Assembly: GCF_038024125.1 (NCBI RefSeq)
Contig: NZ_CP150662.1
Location: 2,373,501 to 2,437,500, forward strand
Source of the DNA: Polaribacter gangjinensis
GTDB lineage: Bacteria; Bacteroidota; Bacteroidia; Flavobacteriales; Flavobacteriaceae
Reading direction: 5' to 3'
Length of the DNA stretch: 64,000 bases
Part shown: positions 17,971 to 27,321 of the stretch, in pieces
Layout of the letters: every line of letters begins with the position of its first letter
Position numbering within the stretch: the first letter of the stretch is position 1
Notes under the pieces: generated by a model
Databases searched by the model: none
What the model was told of the DNA's origin: nothing
Seen by the model: only the letters and a program-made list of their open reading frames with translations
Position numbers and translations under genes: made by a program

Positions 17971-19267
17971 CAGGTTCTTTCAAACGCAAGGCTAAAAGAC
18001 CTGCAATTACGAAAAATACGCCCCCTAATAAAATGGCATTTACAGCGCTATTGTTTAATATATTTTTTACAATTGGTCCAAAAGTTATAGTTTGAATTCC
18101 CATAGGAATAACAATCATCATGTTTAAAATTCCCATATAAACGCCTCTTCTTTTTTGAGGAACAATTTTCGAAACCATAGAATATGGAATTCCCATCATT
18201 GCTGCCCAGCCAATTCCGAATAAAATCATGGTCACTAAAACTAAGATTGGATCTTTGATAAAAGGAATAGAAAGTATAGCAAAAGCTGTTAAAAACAAAC
18301 TAATGATGTACACTTTTTTTCCTCCCCATTTGAGTGCTAAAGGAACCAAAGCCAATGCAAATAAAATGGTTGAAATGTTATAAGTAGTATTCATTTTTGC
18401 AGCTTGACTTAAAGCTTCTGATTTGTCAAAACCTAAACTTTCTTGAAACATTGGCGAAATAAATTGCCAATAAATAAACAATGCATACCATTGAAAAAGA
18501 TACACACTTGCCAATTTCCACATAAATTTTGGCATGTCTTTGATGGCTTTTGTAATTTCTTGAAAAGGTTTTTTTATGCGATCAAAAAGTGGCAATGATT
18601 TATGATGGTTGATTTCTTCCAATTCTTCAGTTGATGGTGGAATTTCTGGAGTTTTTAAAACAGACCAAGCAATGGTTGCAATCGACAAAATTGCACCTAA
18701 AAAAAAGGAATAATACAACCAAGTTGGAATGGTATTCAGAGAATCATCAATAGTATTTGGCGTTGAAAACCAATCTTGAAAAATGAAAATAGAGGCATTT
18801 GCCAATACAATTCCTGCACCTACAAACAAGCTTTGCATTTGATATCCAAAACTCAATTGGTTATTGGGTAATTTATCGCCCACAAATGCACGATAAGGTT
18901 CCATTGCCATGTTGTTTCCAACATCCAAAATCCATAATAATCCTACTGCAAACCATAAAGTTGGGCTGTAAGGAAAGGCAAATAAGCATAAACTACCTAA
19001 AAGTGCGCCAATCAAAAAGAACGGTTTTCTTCTGCCAAAACGTGGTGACCAAGTTTTGTCGGAAATGGCACCAATAATTGGTTGAATAATTAATCCTGTT
19101 ACTGGACCTGCAAGATTCAATAGTGGTAAATCTTCAGGATGTGCTCCTAAAAAAGAAAAGATAGGATTGATGGCTGTTTGCTGTAAACCAAAACTGAATT
19201 GAATTCCCAAGAATCCCACATTCATGTTGAAAATTTGCCAGAAAGAAAGTCTTGGTTTTGTATCCAT
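17957..19267 (-). CDS. MFS sugar transporter (SLC45/GPH-like), probable sucrose or disaccharide permease
   Basis: A 436-residue inner membrane carrier with about 12 hydrophobic segments. The first helix pair, FGLQQTAINPIFSFLGA then PVTGLIIQPIIGAISDKTWSPRFGRRKPF, carries the GxxxDxxxxRxGRRxP-type loop of the glycoside-pentoside-hexuronide and SLC45-like sugar carriers. WILDVGNNMAMEPYRAFVGD in the fourth helix region is also typical of sucrose/maltose carriers of that group. It overlaps the kinase by 14 bases. It would bring the sugar taken up by the receptor across the inner membrane unphosphorylated, as needed by a phosphorylase. Exact substrate not readable from sequence. Confidence 0.86.
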   Translation of the reverse strand: MDTKPRLSFWQIFNMNVGFLGIQFSFGLQQTAINPIFSFLGAHPEDLPLLNLAGPVTGLIIQPIIGAISDKTWSPRFGRRKPFFLIGALLGSLCLFAFPYSPTLWFAVGLLWILDVGNNMAMEPYRAFVGDKLPNNQLSFGYQMQSLFVGAGIVLANASIFIFQDWFSTPNTIDDSLNTIPTWLYYSFFLGAILSIATIAWSVLKTPEIPPSTEELEEINHHKSLPLFDRIKKPFQEITKAIKDMPKFMWKLASVYLFQWYALFIYWQFISPMFQESLGFDKSEALSQAAKMNTTYNISTILFALALVPLALKWGGKKVYIISLFLTAFAILSIPFIKDPILVLVTMILFGIGWAAMMGIPYSMVSKIVPQKRRGVYMGILNMMIVIPMGIQTITFGPIVKNILNNSAVNAILLGGVFFVIAGLLALRLKEPVAEN

Positions 19268-19298
19268 GGTTTTGTAAGTTTTTGTTTTTTTTAAAAGT

Positions 19299-19325
19299 GA
19301 GTCAGTGAAAAAGTTTCACTGACTC
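19299..19325 (-). promoter_or_regulatory. 12-bp intergenic hairpin between receptor and transporter genes
   Basis: GAGTCAGTGAAA (19299-19310) and TTTCACTGACTC (19314-19325) form a perfect stem with a 3-base loop in the 102-base gap. On the transcribed minus strand it is followed by ACTTTT and then A, not a clean U-run. It is better explained as an mRNA-stabilising or partially terminating element that sets receptor levels above those of the downstream genes. Confidence 0.6.
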
Positions 19326-19369
19326 TTACTTTCATTCAAAACTACATTTAAAAACTGACTTTTTGTTAC

Positions 19370-21991
19370 TTAAAAACTGTATGTTAAACCTAATGACATA
19401 GAACGTCCAGGCAATGCTCTTGCTCTGATGATGTTTACTTGATTTTCAACAATGCTTCCTTCTTCAGATTCTGTTATTCCAATACTATCAAACAAGTTGT
19501 TTATTGAAAGATTTGCGTTTAAATTTTTAGTAATCCCAACGTTTACAAAACTATTTACGATGGCAAAACCAGGCATAATCAATTCATTATTGTCTTGAGC
19601 AAAAGCTTTGCTTTGTCCAATTACACTCAATCCAAAGGTGTTTTGATTTGTTTTTCCAAAGGCATAAGTTGGGATAAAACTATAGATAAAATCAGGCTGT
19701 CTTCTTGGTTTGTTTCCATTGTTAGCTCCTGATTCTATTGATGCATTTGTGTATGTTATACCACCTCTAACATCAAATCTTTCAGAAAATTTATATGTTC
19801 CTTCCAATTCAACACCCATAGATTTGTAATCATTTTCTATGATACTGTTTGATGTTGCTTCAAAACCACCTTCTTCTTTGGTATTTGCAAAAAACAAGGT
19901 AGCATATAAAGTTCCTTTTTCGAAACCTCTTTTGTAACCTAATTCAGCTTGTGTGATAAAATCGAGTGCGTTGATTCTGTCGCTATTTGTGTATTCCAAT
20001 CCTGAGAATAAAATACGATCTCCTTTTGCAGCAGCACCTCTACTCAAACGTCCAAAAATAGCTTGATTGTCTTGTAATTTATAGTTCAAACCCAAAGAAT
20101 AAGAAACATAGTTATAATTGTAATTTACAGCAGTTACATTTGCGTTGTCAACTGCAAAAACATTTTGCTCAGGAACAGAAATTACGCCATCATTGTTTAC
20201 ATCAAACTCTCTAGATGAACCTCCTGTAAACGAACCATCCACTTTTCCGTTATCAAAACGAATACTAGCATCAATATTAAATTTGTCTGATGCCTCAATA
20301 GAAACATTTGCATAAGGTGCAGAAACATTGTATTTGGTGTCGTAATTTCTATGTAAATTCCCCCAAAATGGTGTGCCATAAGCATACAATCCGTTTTCAC
20401 TTAATGGATTGTTAGCAGCATCAAACACGTTGATTAATCGTGCATTGCTATCACTAACTTCTTGCAAATAAGAATTCCATAACCAAGACATAGAAATGTT
20501 TTGTGTAGATTTAAAATATCCTAAAGTAAGATCAACTTTATCAAAAGATTTGGTCAATTTAAAGTCATTCATAAAATTATTGAAGTTGTTCAACTCCACA
20601 TCAAACATGTGAATTCTTGATACCAAACTATTTGCAGAAACTGCAGCTCCGTTATTTGCAAATTGCAAAGTAGAACCCGCTCCAAATGAATTTGCAATGG
20701 TTGATGCAGTTGCAACTTGTGCAGGGAATGGAGAAACAAAGTTTCCGCTATTTAAAGAAAAACGACCATTATTATTGATTTTCCATCCTTCAGCCAAATC
20801 AAAAGAAGCTTCCATTCCAATCGATTTTGAGATAGGATTCATTCCGTCAGAAACATCTGATCTACGCAAAGCTCCATTAGCTCCAAGACCCACATTTTGA
20901 GTTAAAAATGGTGTGTGAGAGGTACCTCTTGTTGCGCTAAAGTTTTGCAAACTATTCCAAGAGGGATTGCTATTGGTGCCAGAAACTGAAATTGGCATTG
21001 GCAAATACGCAACTGCTCTGTCATTTAAAAATTTCGTGTACAATCTTACATAACCATTTTTAAATTCTTTGGTTAAATTGAATTTAAATTGTCCTCCATT
21101 GTCAGCTGTAAAACCAGTTTGTCTGATGCCTTCACCCACTCTATAAAAACCACCAACATGAAAATACAAACCTTCAGCAATAGGAGCTCCATAATCAAAA
21201 TCAGTTCTAAAAGAATCATAATCCAATCCAAAAGTAGTACCTAAAGTTCCACCTTCTTGTTTTCCAGTTTTGCTGATTAAATTGATAATTGCACCAGGAG
21301 AATTTGATGAAAGTGTAGAAGCAGAACCACCTCTAATAGCCTCAATACGACCAATACTATTATCGAATCTTGTAAAAATATCGGCAGTTGCAAAAGACAT
21401 ATCACCAAATAATAAAACGGGCAAACCATCTTCTTGTAACTGAACATATTTTGATCCACCAGATGAAACTGGCACACCTCTTACTGCAATGTTCGAGTTT
21501 CCTTCACCACCTGATGATTCTGAACGAATACCAGGAATAGTTCTAAAAATTTCGGCAGTAGTTCTTGGTGCAGATTGCGCAATAACACTGGGTTTGATTG
21601 TAGTGATAGAAATACTTGATGCAATTTTTGATTTCGGATTTGCAACTCCTGTAATTACAATTTCATCCAAAGATTCTGCGTTTTCTTTAATGATGATATC
21701 AACTGTAATATTTTTTGCGTTAACGTTGATTTGTTTTTTAAAATTATCATAACCAACGTAAGAGGCAATCAATGTGTACTCGCCATTTGGCACATTTTGG
21801 ATGCTGTAATTTCCGTCAAAATCGGAAGTTGTTCCCAAAGTTGTGCCTTTTAAAATAATATTAACACCAGGGATTGCCTGATTGTTATTGTCTTTCACAA
21901 TCCCTGTGATGGTAGATTGTGCAAAAAATACTGTTGATGATAGCAGTAGTAGCATCAAAACAGTAAACCTTACTTGTAAATGTTTTTTCAT
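19370..21991 (-). CDS. TonB-dependent receptor for a sugar (probably sucrose)
   Basis: An 873-residue outer membrane receptor. Signal peptide residues 1-25 (LMLLLLSSTVFFAQ), then a CarboxypepD_reg-like domain (ITGIVKDNNNQAIPGVNIILKG, residues ~27-110), a TonB-box-like LDEIVITG, a plug domain with IPGIRSESSGGEGNSNIAVRGV, and a 22-strand barrel ending in the aromatic LGLTYSF. Loops contain an EF-hand-like DVNNDGVIS near residue 610. It is not a SusC type in context: no SusD lipoprotein gene is adjacent. First gene of the minus-strand sugar operon, reading away from the LacI-type regulator and its operators. Confidence 0.93.
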   Translation of the reverse strand: MKKHLQVRFTVLMLLLLSSTVFFAQSTITGIVKDNNNQAIPGVNIILKGTTLGTTSDFDGNYSIQNVPNGEYTLIASYVGYDNFKKQINVNAKNITVDIIIKENAESLDEIVITGVANPKSKIASSISITTIKPSVIAQSAPRTTAEIFRTIPGIRSESSGGEGNSNIAVRGVPVSSGGSKYVQLQEDGLPVLLFGDMSFATADIFTRFDNSIGRIEAIRGGSASTLSSNSPGAIINLISKTGKQEGGTLGTTFGLDYDSFRTDFDYGAPIAEGLYFHVGGFYRVGEGIRQTGFTADNGGQFKFNLTKEFKNGYVRLYTKFLNDRAVAYLPMPISVSGTNSNPSWNSLQNFSATRGTSHTPFLTQNVGLGANGALRRSDVSDGMNPISKSIGMEASFDLAEGWKINNNGRFSLNSGNFVSPFPAQVATASTIANSFGAGSTLQFANNGAAVSANSLVSRIHMFDVELNNFNNFMNDFKLTKSFDKVDLTLGYFKSTQNISMSWLWNSYLQEVSDSNARLINVFDAANNPLSENGLYAYGTPFWGNLHRNYDTKYNVSAPYANVSIEASDKFNIDASIRFDNGKVDGSFTGGSSREFDVNNDGVISVPEQNVFAVDNANVTAVNYNYNYVSYSLGLNYKLQDNQAIFGRLSRGAAAKGDRILFSGLEYTNSDRINALDFITQAELGYKRGFEKGTLYATLFFANTKEEGGFEATSNSIIENDYKSMGVELEGTYKFSERFDVRGGITYTNASIESGANNGNKPRRQPDFIYSFIPTYAFGKTNQNTFGLSVIGQSKAFAQDNNELIMPGFAIVNSFVNVGITKNLNANLSINNLFDSIGITESEEGSIVENQVNIIRARALPGRSMSLGLTYSF

Positions 21992-22033
21992 GTTAAATTG
22001 TAAATTAGATAATTATTTGAGTGTTATTTTGAG

Positions 22034-22065
22034 TAAAAGTAAATTTTAACATAATTAATTTTACA
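22034..22065 (-). promoter_or_regulatory. Candidate promoter of the sugar-uptake operon
   Basis: On the minus strand TTG (22065-22063), 21 bases, TACTTTTA (22041-22034), one mismatch from TAnnTTTG. The first operator palindrome begins 8 bases upstream of the -33 TTG. Confidence 0.4.
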
Positions 22066-22072
22066 AATAGTC

Positions 22073-22110
22073 AAATCGAAAACGTTTTCGATTTGCCGAA
22101 AACGTTTTCG
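22073..22110. promoter_or_regulatory. Two palindromic operators for the LacI-type regulator
   Basis: First site: a perfect 22-bp palindrome with half AAATCGAAAAC at 22073-22094. Second site: a perfect 14-bp palindrome CGAAAACGTTTTCG at 22097-22110. Centres are 20 bp apart, so both are on about the same face of the helix. The CG-centred AAACGTTT core is what LacI-family proteins bind. They sit between the divergent lacI-type gene and receptor operon; the second covers the -33 position of the regulator's promoter, so autorepression is likely. Confidence 0.88.
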
Positions 22111-22125
22111 ATTTAGATAATTTTC

Positions 22126-22133
22126 TATATTTG
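22126..22133 (+). promoter_or_regulatory. -7 element of the LacI-type regulator gene
   Basis: TATATTTG, full match, 44 bases before the ATG. No TTG is present at proper distance; operator two occupies that position. Confidence 0.55.
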
Positions 22134-22177
22134 TCAGATAATTTAGGACACATTCATTTTCAATTTTATAGGTAAGT

Positions 22178-23194
22178 ATGGTAACTCTCAAGCAAATAGC
22201 AGAAAAACTAAATATTTCTATTACGACAGTTTCAAAAGCATTGAAAGATTATCCTGATGTGAGTAAAAAAACTCGAAAACTAGTCAGAGAAACAGCTTCT
22301 ATGTTGCATTATAAACCCAATTCATTTGCTGTAAATTTAAGAACAAAAGAATCAAAAACTATTGGATTAATCATCCCTGAAATTGTGCATCATTTTTTTT
22401 CGAGCGTTATCAAAGGTATTATTTCTCAGGCAGAAAAAAAGGGATATTTGGTCATTACGCTGCAATCAAACGAATCGTATGAATTGGAAAAACAACAAAT
22501 AGAATTGCTTTTAAATAAAAGAGTGGATGGTATCTTAATTTCATTAGCTAATGGCACTGCAGATTACAAACATCTTTCAGAAATTATAGAAAATGATACG
22601 CCTTTGGTAATGTTTGATAAAATTGCAAAAGTGGTAAAATGCTCAAAAGTAATTATTGATGATCGAAAAGCTGCATACAAAGCAACTCAACATTTGATTG
22701 ATATCGGTTGCAAAAGAATCGCACATTTTAGAGGGCCTTTATTGCCTCAAAATTCTATTGACCGTTTTTTAGGTTACAAACAAGCGTTGTTGGATAACAA
22801 TATTTCATATGATTCCTCTTTAGTGTATTTGTTAAATGACATGAGTTTTGAGGAAGGAAAATTTTATGCAAATCAATTGTTGCAAGACCATAAAGATGTT
22901 GACGGAATTTTTATCAACACTGATTTGGTAGCAATTGGTGCCATAACCGAATTCAATAAGCAAGGCATCAAAATTCCTGAGCAAATAAATATAGTTGGGT
23001 TTAGCAATTGGTTCATGGCATCAGTAATTTCACCATCACTTACAACCATCAATCAACCTGGATTTGATATGGGAAAAAAAGCATTTAAAATTTTATACAA
23101 AGAAATAAAAGATAAAAAAGAAAAAAAGAGCATTGTTTATAGAGACGAAATTTTAGAAACCGATTTAGTACTCAGAGAATCTACTAAGAATTAA
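22178..23194 (+). CDS. LacI-family transcriptional regulator of the sugar locus
   Basis: A 338-residue repressor. Residues 1-60 hold the LacI helix-turn-helix and hinge: [32 protein letters not shown] with the hinge [15 protein letters not shown]. Residues ~60-335 are the periplasmic-binding-protein-like effector domain ([48 protein letters not shown]). Diverges from the receptor-MFS-kinase-phosphorylase operon with its probable operators in between. The effector is presumably sucrose or a breakdown product. The gene ends 4 bases into convergent queG. Confidence 0.93.
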   Translation: MVTLKQIAEKLNISITTVSKALKDYPDVSKKTRKLVRETASMLHYKPNSFAVNLRTKESKTIGLIIPEIVHHFFSSVIKGIISQAEKKGYLVITLQSNESYELEKQQIELLLNKRVDGILISLANGTADYKHLSEIIENDTPLVMFDKIAKVVKCSKVIIDDRKAAYKATQHLIDIGCKRIAHFRGPLLPQNSIDRFLGYKQALLDNNISYDSSLVYLLNDMSFEEGKFYANQLLQDHKDVDGIFINTDLVAIGAITEFNKQGIKIPEQINIVGFSNWFMASVISPSLTTINQPGFDMGKKAFKILYKEIKDKKEKKSIVYRDEILETDLVLRESTKN

Positions 23195-24111
23195 TCTTTT
23201 AAAAACTGAATATTTCGCTGCAAACCTGAAAATTTTGTTCTTTTGACAGCCGATTTTTGAAATACTTTTTGAAAAGTTTCTTCGGTAATTTCTTCCCAAT
23301 CTCTTTTGGTGAATTGCAAAATTTCTTCTTTTGGATGAAATAAAGGCTCTTGATGTGGTGTTGAAAATCGATTCCAAGGACATACATCTTGGCAAATGTC
23401 ACAGCCAAACATCCAATCATCCATTTTATTTTTAAAATCAGTTGGAATGTTATCTTTCAATTCAATAGTAAAGTACGAAATGCATTTACTGCCATCTATA
23501 GTATTGTTGGGCAAAATAGCCTCAGTTGGGCAAGCATCAATACATTTTGTACAAGAACCACAATGATTGGTGTTGGTTGGTTGATCGTATTCCAACTCCA
23601 AATCAACAATCAATTCTGCTAAAAAAAAGAACGAACCTTGCTGTTTTTGAATCAGTAAACTGTGTTTTCCGTTCCAACCCAAACCTGCTTTTTCTGCCCA
23701 AGCACGCTCTAAAATTGGGGCTGAATCTACAAAACAACGACCTGAAACTTCGCCAATTTCTTGCTGAATGCTTGCTAACAATTCTCGTAATTTTTCTTTG
23801 ATGACAAAATGATAATCTTCACCATATGCATATTTGGCAATTTTATAAGAATCGTTAGTTTGCTGTTTTTCAGGATAGTAATTATAGGAAAGTGAAATGA
23901 CAGATTTTGCATCATCTACTAACAAACGTGGGTCTAAACGCTTGTCAAAATGATTTTCCATATATTTCATTTCACCCTGAAAACCTTTTTGCAACCAGTT
24001 TTCCAAACGAGGTGCTTCAGCTTCTAAAAATTCGGCTTTGGCAATTCCGCAAGCTAAAAAACCCAAACGTTTGGCTTCTTGTTTGATAAATTGGGAATAT
24101 TTTGCTTTCAT
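23191..24111 (-). CDS. queG: Epoxyqueuosine reductase QueG
   Basis: A 306-residue cobalamin- and iron-sulfur-dependent enzyme for the last step of queuosine synthesis in tRNA. Seen: [24 protein letters not shown] and [16 protein letters not shown] of the cobalamin-binding half, the catalytic-site region [25 protein letters not shown], and two [4Fe-4S] motifs, [16 protein letters not shown] and [11 protein letters not shown]. It lacks the C-terminal HEAT extension of some homologues, as is usual in this group. Stands alone on the minus strand, convergent with the LacI-type gene. Confidence 0.97.
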   Translation of the reverse strand: MKAKYSQFIKQEAKRLGFLACGIAKAEFLEAEAPRLENWLQKGFQGEMKYMENHFDKRLDPRLLVDDAKSVISLSYNYYPEKQQTNDSYKIAKYAYGEDYHFVIKEKLRELLASIQQEIGEVSGRCFVDSAPILERAWAEKAGLGWNGKHSLLIQKQQGSFFFLAELIVDLELEYDQPTNTNHCGSCTKCIDACPTEAILPNNTIDGSKCISYFTIELKDNIPTDFKNKMDDWMFGCDICQDVCPWNRFSTPHQEPLFHPKEEILQFTKRDWEEITEETFQKVFQKSAVKRTKFSGLQRNIQFLKD

Positions 24112-24218
24112 TGATGGTAAAGATAGGAATGCTTTGTAAATGAAACAATGACTTTGTTAAATAATGAATCCTTAACAGGATAGTTAAATTTCATCAAAAA
24201 CAAACTGGTGGGTACTAG

Positions 24219-24248
24219 TTGGTTATTTCAAATTTATTTTTATATTTG
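24219..24248 (+). promoter_or_regulatory. Promoter of the galactose operon
   Basis: TTG (24219-24221), 19 bases, TATATTTG (24241-24248): full consensus. The ATG of the first gene is only 4 bases further on, so the transcript would have almost no leader. Confidence 0.72.
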
Positions 24249-24252
24249 CCTT

Positions 24253-25251
24253 ATGAATTTACAATCTTTTCATAGCGAATCAAAAATTCCGAAATACAAA
24301 CAATTGGTAGCTTCTATAGAATCATCCATTGCAGATGGTTCTTTGAAAAAAGACGATCAATTGCCTTCATTGAATGTAATTAAGGACAGATTCAACGTGT
24401 CTAGAGATACAGTTTTGACAGCCTTCAATGAATTGAAAAATAGAGGAATTATCAATTCTGTAGTAGGAAAAGGCTATTATGTGGCTTCCGAAAATGTTTT
24501 TATTCAGCAAAAAGTTTTTGTATTGTTTGATGAATTAAATTCGTTTAAAGAGGATTTGTACAATGCATTTTTAGAGCAATTAAGCAGTAATATTCAAGTT
24601 GAAATTTATTTTCATCATTTTAATATTCATACGTTCAATAATCTGATTTTGAATAATGTAGGTAATTATACGTATTATGTAATAATGCCAGCAAATCTAA
24701 ATGATACACACAAAGCCATCAGCAGTTTGCCAGCTGATAAGGTGTATATTTTAGATCAAACCAATGAGCAATTGTCGCAATATCCTGCCATTTATCAAAA
24801 TTTTGAAAAGAATGTGTATGAAGGTTTGCAAGAAGGTTTATCTCTCATTAAAAAATATAAGAAATTGGTCTTGATGTTTGATGAAAACAGTCAGCCAGTT
24901 GGAATTTTAAAGGGTTTTACGGCTTTTTGCAATGCATTTGAGTTGTCTTATATTGTGTTGCCAAGCCTCAAAGAATGCATGCCAAGAATTGGAGAAGTCT
25001 ATGTGATTTTGGATGATAAAAACTTGATTCGAATCATCAAAAAAATCAAAGAAGCATCACTTGAAATCGCCAAAGATGTAGGCATTATTTCTTATAATGA
25101 CACTCTTTTAAAGGAAGTAGTTGCAGATGGAATCACTACTATTTCTACTGATTTTAGCTTTATGGGCGCAAAATTAGCAAGTATGATTTTAGAAAATTCT
25201 CAAGAAAAAATAGAAAATCCAAGTAAATTAATTATCCGAAAATCAGTTTAA
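24253..25251 (+). CDS. GntR-family regulator with sugar-binding-type effector domain
   Basis: About 332 residues from the ATG at 24253. A GTG 45 bases earlier is in frame but lies inside the promoter, so it is rejected. The N-terminal winged helix-turn-helix is SKIPKYKQLVASIESSI then LPSLNVIKDRFNVSRDTV and GIINSVVGKGYYV. From about residue 85 comes a LacI-like periplasmic-binding-protein fold (KVFVLFDELNSFKEDLYNAF, DVGIISYNDTLLKEVV) that would sense a sugar. First gene of the Leloir operon, 1 base before galM, so it is probably the galactose-responsive regulator of its own operon. Confidence 0.9.
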   Translation: MNLQSFHSESKIPKYKQLVASIESSIADGSLKKDDQLPSLNVIKDRFNVSRDTVLTAFNELKNRGIINSVVGKGYYVASENVFIQQKVFVLFDELNSFKEDLYNAFLEQLSSNIQVEIYFHHFNIHTFNNLILNNVGNYTYYVIMPANLNDTHKAISSLPADKVYILDQTNEQLSQYPAIYQNFEKNVYEGLQEGLSLIKKYKKLVLMFDENSQPVGILKGFTAFCNAFELSYIVLPSLKECMPRIGEVYVILDDKNLIRIIKKIKEASLEIAKDVGIISYNDTLLKEVVADGITTISTDFSFMGAKLASMILENSQEKIENPSKLIIRKSV

Positions 25252-25252
25252 C

Positions 25253-26140
25253 GTGTACACAATTCATTCGCAAAAAGTAGAGAATAATGAGCATTTGATT
25301 CTAGAAAATGCCTCAAAAACAAGCAAAGTCATCATTTCTTTGCAAGAAGGAGCAAGAATAGCATCCTTAATTTTTGAAGGTAAAACCATCATAAAAGAAG
25401 TACACGATTTTTCATATGCTGATTCGTATGCAGCTTCTATTTTATTTCCTTTTGTAAGCAGAATTGAAAATGGCAAGTATCAATTTGATGGCAAAAATTA
25501 TCAATTAGATTGCAATCAAGCAGGTATTAATGCTTTGCATGGATTGGTTTATAACAAAACTTTTTCAATTGTAAATCAAGAAATTACTGATGAAAATGCT
25601 GCAGTAACAATGTCTTACAAAGAAAACAATCCACCAAAAGGATTTCCTTTTACATACGAGTTACAATTGACTTATACACTTTCCGAAAAAGGCTTGTCAA
25701 TTCATATCAAAGCAACCAATTTAGATGAGGTTTCATTTCCGTTTACAGTTGGTTGGCATCCGTATTTTTATACGAATCATTTGCAAGATGCTGTTGTGAA
25801 ATTCAATAGTCATCAACAAGTGGCTTTTGATGAAAAATTGATTACGAAAGAATTGATTCCGTTTAAAAACGAAGGAGATTTTACCATCAAAAACAAACAA
25901 TTAGATGATTGTTTTGTGATGAATGATGATACTATTGAATTTATTACACCAGAATATCAGCTAAAAATCACTTCGGATGTTGCTCAGAATTATCTACAAA
26001 TGTACACACCACCTCACAAAACATTGATTGCTATTGAGCCTATGACTGGGATTTCTAATAGTTTTAACAATCAAATAGGATTACAGGTTTTAGCACCATC
26101 AGAAACCTACGAAATCACTTGGAATTTATCAATCATTTAA
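25253..26140 (+). CDS. galM: Aldose 1-epimerase (mutarotase)
   Basis: A 295-residue enzyme interconverting alpha and beta anomers of galactose or glucose. Starts with GTG one base after the regulator's stop codon. Mutarotase landmarks are SILFPFVSRIENGKYQFDGKNY near residue 65, the His-containing NALHGLVYNKTF, and VGWHPYF with the second catalytic His near residue 165; a Glu in AIEPMTGISN is the likely base. It supplies alpha-galactose to the galactokinase that follows. No signal peptide, so intracellular. Confidence 0.92.
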   Translation: MYTIHSQKVENNEHLILENASKTSKVIISLQEGARIASLIFEGKTIIKEVHDFSYADSYAASILFPFVSRIENGKYQFDGKNYQLDCNQAGINALHGLVYNKTFSIVNQEITDENAAVTMSYKENNPPKGFPFTYELQLTYTLSEKGLSIHIKATNLDEVSFPFTVGWHPYFYTNHLQDAVVKFNSHQQVAFDEKLITKELIPFKNEGDFTIKNKQLDDCFVMNDDTIEFITPEYQLKITSDVAQNYLQMYTPPHKTLIAIEPMTGISNSFNNQIGLQVLAPSETYEITWNLSII

Positions 26141-26152
26141 AAAATAATCATC

Positions 26153-27301
26153 ATGAGTAAGGAATTAATCAATGAAGTAACTTTAAAATTCAAATCGATT
26201 TTTAAATCAGAACCGATTGCAATTTTTTCACCAGGAAGAATCAATATTATTGGAGAGCATACTGATTATAATGGCGGATTTGTTTTTCCTGCAGCAGTTG
26301 ATAAAGGCATTGCAGCTGCCATTCAAAAAAGTAATTCAGGAAATTCTACTGCAATTGCGTTGGATTTAGACAGTACAATCGAATTTGAGTTGGATAAATT
26401 AAAACCATCCAAAGAAGGAAGTTGGGAAAATTATGTATTTGGAGTCGTTGCTGAAATTCAGAATAGAAATAAAGTAATTGGCGATTTCAACATCGTTTTT
26501 AAAGGAAATATTCCAGCAGGAGCAGGCATGTCATCTTCAGCAGCTTTAGAAAACAGTGTTGTTTTTGGTTTGAATGAATTGTTTGATTTAGGCTTAACCA
26601 AAAAAGAAATGATTCTGATATCCCAAAAAGCAGAACACAATTACGTAGGTGTAAAATGCGGTATTATGGATCAATATGCTAGTATGTTTGGTATTCAAAA
26701 CAACGCTTTGTTGTTAGATTGTAGGACTGTTGAATCTAAACCTTATGAAATTGATTTTAAAGACCATCAATTGATGTTGATCAACACCAACGTAAAACAT
26801 AGCTTGTCTGATAGTGCTTATAATGACAGACGCTCTGCTTGCGAAAGTGTAGCAGCCTTATTAAAAGTGGACACTTTACGTGAAGCAACAGAAGAAGATT
26901 TAGAAAAAGTAATGGATAAAATTACGCCCGAAAATTACCAAAAAGCACTGTATGTGATTCAAGAAATAGAACGTACTCAAAAAGCTGCAAGAGCCATTGA
27001 AAAAAATGATTTGGAAACTTTAGGGGCTTTGATTTATGCATCTCACAGCGGATTGCAACATCAATACAAAGTAAGTTGTGAGGAGTTGGATTTTTTAGTT
27101 GCACAAGCAAAAAAGAATAAAAAAGTATTGGGAGCAAGAATGATGGGTGGAGGTTTTGGAGGTTGTACCATCAATTTGGTGGCAAAATCGGAAGCTACAA
27201 ACTTTGCAGAAATAGCTTCAAAAGCATATAAAAATAAATTTAACAAAGAATGTTCTGTCTATTTTGTGACACTTTCAGACGGGACTCATATTGTAAAATA
27301 A
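26153..27301 (+). CDS. galK: Galactokinase
   Basis: A 382-residue GHMP kinase phosphorylating alpha-D-galactose at C1. All three GHMP motifs are present: PGRINIIGEHTDYNGGFVFP (galactokinase signature), GNIPAGAGMSSSAALENSV (ATP loop) and GARMMGGGFGGCTINLV. The catalytic Asp is probably in VKCGIMDQYAS. Full length; 12-base gap from galM and 20 bases to galT. Confidence 0.98.
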   Translation: MSKELINEVTLKFKSIFKSEPIAIFSPGRINIIGEHTDYNGGFVFPAAVDKGIAAAIQKSNSGNSTAIALDLDSTIEFELDKLKPSKEGSWENYVFGVVAEIQNRNKVIGDFNIVFKGNIPAGAGMSSSAALENSVVFGLNELFDLGLTKKEMILISQKAEHNYVGVKCGIMDQYASMFGIQNNALLLDCRTVESKPYEIDFKDHQLMLINTNVKHSLSDSAYNDRRSACESVAALLKVDTLREATEEDLEKVMDKITPENYQKALYVIQEIERTQKAARAIEKNDLETLGALIYASHSGLQHQYKVSCEELDFLVAQAKKNKKVLGARMMGGGFGGCTINLVAKSEATNFAEIASKAYKNKFNKECSVYFVTLSDGTHIVK

Positions 27302-27321
27302 AAATCAATCACATCAAAATT

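Noticed and set aside
19370..21991. SusC/SusD polysaccharide utilisation locus
   Set aside because: No SusD-type lipoprotein and no secreted glycoside hydrolase are present; only a lone receptor.
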